From contig JAJFKM010000031.1 in NCBI GenBank assembly GCA_021773215.1, positions 1 to 64,000 of the forward strand: a stretch of DNA of 64,000 bases, written 5' to 3'. Shown here piece by piece: positions 63,997 through 64,000 of the stretch. The notes below the pieces were generated by a model that was not told the origin of the DNA, made no database searches, and saw only the letters and a program-made list of their open reading frames with translations. Positions within the stretch are counted from its first letter, which is position 1. Each line of letters starts with the position of its first letter. Made by a program: the position numbers and the translations under genes. The DNA comes from Gammaproteobacteria bacterium. Its GTDB lineage: Bacteria; Pseudomonadota; Gammaproteobacteria; Eutrophobiales; Eutrophobiaceae.

Positions 63997-64000
63997 CAAC

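Overview
The window looks like a chromosomal stretch of a moderately AT-rich, probably marine gammaproteobacterium. Family-level support comes from gcvT-gcvH-gcvP, TtcA, YajQ, SrkA, MltF, a Kef antiporter, an AddA/AddB-like pair and a complete proteobacterial dedicated sortase (Pds) locus. No rRNA, tRNA, CRISPR array, transposase or phage gene was seen. Species cannot be named from the sequence alone.

Region 1 (1-7866) holds the 3' end of a very large Calx-beta repeat surface protein. Four tightly packed genes follow: a TolC-type outer-membrane channel, a periplasmic HlyD-type adaptor, a GAF-TM-HlyD adaptor, and a PqqD-like/M50 zinc metalloprotease-like/HlyD fusion membrane protein. No ABC transporter or RND pump is present. 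I read this as a dedicated export and processing machine for the giant adhesin, and it is the best candidate for an undescribed system here. A small lipoprotein gene follows.

Region 2 (8008-15660) is mostly housekeeping: Kef-type antiporter, DUF924 protein, Rap1a/Tai-like secreted protein, TtcA, an M50 site-2 protease, a small beta-repeat protein with a strong terminator, MscS and a DMT transporter.

Region 3 (15661-23975) is the Pds sortase locus. On the minus strand lie PdsO (OmpA-like), a VIT/vWA sortase target with a C-terminal FPATAT signal, a class GN sortase, and an unexpected thioredoxin-less YyaL-type alpha/alpha-barrel protein. Divergently transcribed are the response regulator PdsR and the kinase PdsS. 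Tandem hairpin repeats and a foldback repeat lie in and around it.

Region 4 (23976-31359) has three small orphan membrane or lipoprotein genes between related short repeats, then the glycine cleavage operon, whose GcvP carries an EF-hand-like loop.

Region 5 (31570-39210) is an unusual cluster. Two paralogous cytosolic proteins (two cNMP-binding domains, rhodanese, coiled coil) surround a Fae-family protein lacking the catalytic histidine, an unknown secreted protein and a small helical protein. A Tsx-like outer-membrane protein follows.

Region 6 (39259-53296) holds a MASE1-CHASE-GAF-GGDEF-EAL protein, RNase AM-type PHP protein, YajQ, DUF3301 protein, ApbE, an ABC exporter, SrkA, a Sel1-repeat protein, MltF, an endonuclease I-like protein with altered active-site residues, and EgtD. 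Region 7 (53297-63999) has a repeat-containing spacer, the AddB/AddA-like nuclease-helicase pair, an unknown secreted protein, an aldo/keto reductase, and an M14 aspartoacylase-like protein paired with a GCS2-type carboxylate-amine ligase at the window edge.
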